Shown: positions 38,587 to 41,519 of the stretch, piece after piece
Position numbering within the stretch: position 1 is the stretch's first letter
How the letters are laid out: the number at the start of each line of letters is the position of its first letter
From: an uncultured Corynebacterium sp.
GTDB lineage: Bacteria > Actinomycetota > Actinomycetes > Mycobacteriales > Mycobacteriaceae
Direction: 5' to 3'
DNA: 41,519 bases
Assembly (NCBI GenBank): GCA_943908385.1
Contig: CALTTF010000013.1
Span: forward strand, 1-41,519
The notes under the pieces: generated by a model
Told to the model about the DNA's origin: nothing
The model's input: the letters and a program-made list of their open reading frames with translations, nothing else
Database searches by the model: none
Position numbers and translations under genes: made by a program

Positions 38587-39393
38587 CTAACCCTGGTCGA
38601 GCCACTCGCGGATCATTTTTAGCGCGCCGTGCTCGGCATTGGATGCGGCGATGATGTCCGCGATCGCCTTGAGTTTGTCGTGGCCGTTTGCCATGGCAAC
38701 AGCGGTGCCGGCGGTCTGAAGCATTTCGTAGTCGTTCAGGTAATCGCCGATGGCCGCGGTGTCGGCGATGTCGACGTGGAGGGTGTCTGCAAGGGCGCGC
38801 AAAGCGAATCCCTTGTTCGTCTCCGGCGACATGATGTCGACCCAGTTCGCGCCCGAGACCGCGATGTTCTGGCCTGAGGCGGTTTCGGCGACGGGTAGTC
38901 CGTCGGTCTCCGCGTCCGTTTCCACGAATAGGGCGACCTTGATGGTGGGGGCGTCGGAAGCCTGGACCGCTTCGAGCAGGGAGGGCACGCGGCGCTGGGA
39001 GTGGTAGTACTTCTCGGTCTCTCGTGCTGCTGTTTCCGGCACATCATCGGTGACGAAGGCGAATTCTGGTGTGCAGACCACAGGGTGGATTGGGGAATCG
39101 AAAGCAGCAGTGGCGCGCAGGACAGCGTCGACAGCTGCCTCGTCCATGGGCTTTGTGGAGACGATCTCGCCGCGGTGCCACACCACTCCGCCGTTCTCCG
39201 CGATGAAGGTCTCGATGCCTCTGCCTTCGAACATGTTCTGCAGCGTGGCCAGTTGCCGACCGGATGCGGGGGCGATGACCATGCCTTTGCGCTTTGCATC
39301 TTCAAGGACGGGCCAAAACTCTTCCGGAATGTCGCCGTGCGGATCCACGAGGGTTCCGTCCATGTCTAAGGCGACGATGCGGGGAAAAGTCAT
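38587..39393 (-). CDS. HAD-superfamily Cof-type phosphatase
   Basis: This 268-residue hydrolase has motif I IVALDMDGTLVDPHG (nucleophile Asp10), motif II APASGRQ, the cap domain and motif IV GDYLNDYEML (a variant of GDGxND) with Lys in NKGFALRALAD. Cof-type enzymes dephosphorylate sugar phosphates, flavin or pyridoxal phosphates; the substrate is not deducible. I use ATG 39393, with AAAGGA upstream; the frame is open further but only into the opposite gene. It is divergent from the enoyl-CoA hydratase-like gene, with 34 nt between. Confidence 0.88.
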   Translation of the reverse strand: MTFPRIVALDMDGTLVDPHGDIPEEFWPVLEDAKRKGMVIAPASGRQLATLQNMFEGRGIETFIAENGGVVWHRGEIVSTKPMDEAAVDAVLRATAAFDSPIHPVVCTPEFAFVTDDVPETAARETEKYYHSQRRVPSLLEAVQASDAPTIKVALFVETDAETDGLPVAETASGQNIAVSGANWVDIMSPETNKGFALRALADTLHVDIADTAAIGDYLNDYEMLQTAGTAVAMANGHDKLKAIADIIAASNAEHGALKMIREWLDQG

Positions 39394-39427
39394 AGCAGTC
39401 CTTTGCTCGCTGTGGAACACTGGCTTC

Positions 39428-40435
39428 ATGGCAGAAAGCACCACTGGACCAGCACATTCAGTACACATTGCCGTCCGGCAGTCTACCGGAGTGATCACTC
39501 TGGACAGGCCCAAGGCATTGAACTCCATCAACCCGGAGATTCTCTTTCCCATCATCGAGGCGCTCGAAGAATGGAGGGATGACGAGGGAGTGGAACGCGT
39601 CGTCGTGAAGTCCTCTGGAAAGCATTTCTGTGCGGGCGGCGATGTGCGCTACGCACGCGAGGCCGCGCTGGGCGGAAGGGCACAGGAGGCTGACGAGTTC
39701 TTCTCCCGCGAGTACGCGATGAACCTGATGATCGCGGAGTACCCCAAGCCGTATATTTCGCTGATCTCCGGTGTGGTCATGGGCGGCGGGCTCGGCCTGT
39801 CGGCGCACGGCAGCCACGTCGTGGTCACGCCCGATGTCATGGCGTCGATGCCGGAGATGAATATCGGGTTCTTCACGGATGTTGGCATGAGCCACCGGCT
39901 GCAGAATCTGCCGAAACGCCCGTCGCTCGACCTCGGTATGTTTCTCGCGCTGACCGGCTACCGGATGAATGCGGACGACATGATCGCGACGGGCCTGGCG
40001 ACGCATCTCGTGGACTCGCTCGACGGGCTTACGGAGCGGATCATTGAAGAGGGGCCGGGGGTACTCGATGAGGTAGCCAGCCAACCGGGGGTCTCGGAGC
40101 TAGAAAAGCTTTACCCGCTTATCGACGGAGCGTTTTCCGCGCCCTGGTCCCAGATCAAGAAGAACATCGCAGCCGACCCAGAACTGGCGGCGGTTGCGGA
40201 GCCGCTGTTACAGCAAGCGTCCCCGTCGTCGCTGGTAGCAACGGCTGAGCTGATGCTGGCGAACTCCACGAACGACCTGGCGACAAGCTTGGACAACGAG
40301 CGCCGCTACGCCGAAATGCTCGTGCGCGAGCCGGATTTCCATGAGGGAGTTCGCGCTGTTCTCGTCGACAAAACGAACGATGCCGCGTTTGAGCCTGAGC
40401 CAGGGCCGGAAAAATACCGCGACGTACTAGAATAG
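39428..40435 (+). CDS. 3-hydroxyisobutyryl-CoA hydrolase-like (enoyl-CoA hydratase superfamily)
   Basis: This 335-residue crotonase-fold protein has features of the HIBCH group: ITLDRPKALNSINPEI, KHFCAGGDVRYAR (oxyanion loop), FFSREYAMNLMIAEYPKPYI, VVMGGGLGLSAHG, and MPEMNIGFFTDVGMS (acid loop). Length above 330 also favours the hydrolase over plain hydratases. It should act in valine breakdown by releasing 3-hydroxyisobutyrate, though some family members are hydratases. No ribosome binding site is present; AACACT (39416-39421) lies 6 nt before the ATG. Confidence 0.85.
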   Translation: MAESTTGPAHSVHIAVRQSTGVITLDRPKALNSINPEILFPIIEALEEWRDDEGVERVVVKSSGKHFCAGGDVRYAREAALGGRAQEADEFFSREYAMNLMIAEYPKPYISLISGVVMGGGLGLSAHGSHVVVTPDVMASMPEMNIGFFTDVGMSHRLQNLPKRPSLDLGMFLALTGYRMNADDMIATGLATHLVDSLDGLTERIIEEGPGVLDEVASQPGVSELEKLYPLIDGAFSAPWSQIKKNIAADPELAAVAEPLLQQASPSSLVATAELMLANSTNDLATSLDNERRYAEMLVREPDFHEGVRAVLVDKTNDAAFEPEPGPEKYRDVLE

Positions 40436-40473
40436 AGGCCGTTTGAGCAACGCGACATGTGAAAGGACGCAGC

Positions 40474-41519
40474 GTGAACGCTGAAAGCCCGGTCAACCCG
40501 AACCCGCACGATAACCCGATGGACGACTGGAACCACAAGCTCCACCTCGCCCAGGAGATGCTGCCGCTGATCAGCCAGCTCCACCGCGAGAACAACGTGG
40601 TCACCTCCATCTACGGCCGCCTGCTGGTGGGCATGACGGACATCGAGATCATCAAGGCGCACCGCTACGCTCGCCGCGTCGTGGCACGCGAGCTCCCGCT
40701 GGACGACACGCTGCCGATCCTGCGCGAGCTGACCACGATGAACCTGGGCACCGCCTCCATCGACCTTGGCCGGTTGGCCAAGAACTTCTCCCGCACCGAG
40801 GGCACCGAGCTGCGCTCCTTCCTGGAGGAAGAACTGGCAGAGGTCATCGGCGCTGACAGCCACCGCGTCCCGCGCGATGTGGTCCTGTACGGCTTCGGCC
40901 GCATCGGCCGCCTGCTCGCCCGCATTCTCATCGCTCGTGAAGCTCAGTACGGCGGTGTGCGCCTGCGTGCAGTCGTGGTCCGCAAGAAGGGCGACGACGA
41001 TGTGATCAAGCGTGCGTCCCTGCTCCGCCGCGATTCCGTCCACGGCGCCTTCAACGGCACCATCACCGTGGACAAGGAGAACGAGGTCATCTGGGCGAAC
41101 GGCACCCCGATCCAGATGATCTACTCGGACGATCCGTCGGCCATCGACTACACCGCGTACGGCATCAACGACGCGATTGTCGTGGACAACACCGGCCGTT
41201 GGCGCGACCGCGCCGGCCTGTCCAAGCACCTCGAGTCCAAGGGCGTTGCACGCGCGCTGCTGACCGCGCCGGGCAAGGGCGATGTGAAGAACATCGTCTA
41301 CGGCATCAACCACGACACCATCGACGATTCCGAGCAGGACCGCGTCCTATCCGCCGCGTCTTGCACCACCAACGCGATCACCCCGGTGCTCAAGGTCGTC
41401 GGCGACCGCTGGGGCGTCAAGCACGGCCACGTGGAAACGGTCCACTCCTACACCAACGACCAGAACCTGGCCGACAACTTCCACAAGGGCCCGCGCCGCG
41501 GCCGCGCCGCCGGCCTGAA
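40474..41519 (+). CDS. gapB: Glyceraldehyde-3-phosphate dehydrogenase GapB/GapX, 5' part
   Basis: The reading frame starts at GTG 40474 behind GAAAGGA (40460-40466) and runs off the window at about residue 348. The long N-terminal extension (about 115 residues, including NPMDDWNHKLHLAQEMLP and a helical part) before the NAD-binding loop LYGFGRIGRLLARIL is typical of the 480-residue GapB/GapX of corynebacteria. The catalytic cysteine lies in SAASCTTNAITPVLK. In C. glutamicum this enzyme is used mainly for gluconeogenesis with NADP. It probably begins with a separate promoter, since the gap to the previous gene is only 38 nt. Confidence 0.93.
   Translation, partial: MNAESPVNPNPHDNPMDDWNHKLHLAQEMLPLISQLHRENNVVTSIYGRLLVGMTDIEIIKAHRYARRVVARELPLDDTLPILRELTTMNLGTASIDLGRLAKNFSRTEGTELRSFLEEELAEVIGADSHRVPRDVVLYGFGRIGRLLARILIAREAQYGGVRLRAVVVRKKGDDDVIKRASLLRRDSVHGAFNGTITVDKENEVIWANGTPIQMIYSDDPSAIDYTAYGINDAIVVDNTGRWRDRAGLSKHLESKGVARALLTAPGKGDVKNIVYGINHDTIDDSEQDRVLSAASCTTNAITPVLKVVGDRWGVKHGHVETVHSYTNDQNLADNFHKGPRRGRAAGL

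Overview
The window is a high-GC actinobacterial chromosome segment, almost certainly from a host-associated Corynebacterium. The evidence is gene order. The left part (rpmE2-rpmF, mprA-mprB-pepD-moaB2, mscL, SAF protein, fthC, galU, glp/moeA, rimJ, glpR) follows the order known around mprAB in mycobacteria and corynebacteria. The run pmt, rsmI, betP, metS, then tatD, rpf2, ksgA, ispE, ABC-F ATPase, ppk2 and gapB is typical of Corynebacterium. No rRNA, tRNA, CRISPR, prophage or insertion sequence was seen.

Regions. 1-4900: two ribosomal proteins, an envelope-stress two-component system with its HtrA-like protease, a MoaB/Mog protein and MscL. 5003-10232: SAF-domain protein and fthC, divergent from galU, glp, rimJ and glpR; glp and glpR encode the gephyrin-like division protein and its membrane receptor. 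10279-12249: hotdog thioesterase-like protein, a short Tag-like glycosylase lacking the zinc ligands, DoxX, and a zinc-finger membrane protein. 12250-18380: protein O-mannosyltransferase, RsmI, betaine carrier BetP, methionyl-tRNA synthetase. 18397-21314: DUF222/HNH nuclease, a poorly explained intergenic region, a DUF3806-like protein and TatD. 21486-26283: Rpf2, KsgA, IspE, ABC-F ATPase. 26284-29602: AT-rich island, Tat-exported neutral ceramidase, ABM protein, PPK2. 29606-38494: alkyladenine glycosylase, a coding relic, and a complete heme-acquisition locus (htaA, hmuT, hmuU, hmuV, htaB, htaC) with heme oxygenase hmuO and four DtxR-like iron boxes. 38587-end: HAD phosphatase, a 3-hydroxyisobutyryl-CoA hydrolase-like protein and the start of gapB.

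Functionally, the HtaA/B/C surface proteins, the HmuTUV transporter and HmuO form one pathway that takes heme from the outside to free iron. A secreted ceramidase adds the ability to cleave host sphingolipids, which fits a skin or mucosal lifestyle. Rpf2 and Pmt lie in the same window; in C. glutamicum Rpf2 is O-mannosylated by Pmt.

The strongest genome-scale pattern is regulatory. At least ten genes have a TAnnnT-like -10 hexamer ending 6-8 nt before the start codon, as expected for leaderless mRNAs. Two divergent pairs are packed so tightly (24 and 28 nt between start codons) that their -10 boxes overlap or abut. The most unusual proteins are the ceramidase with threonine in place of the catalytic serine, and the short Tag-like protein. 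A four-helix membrane protein of unknown function shares an iron box with htaA and is a candidate new member of the heme regulon.
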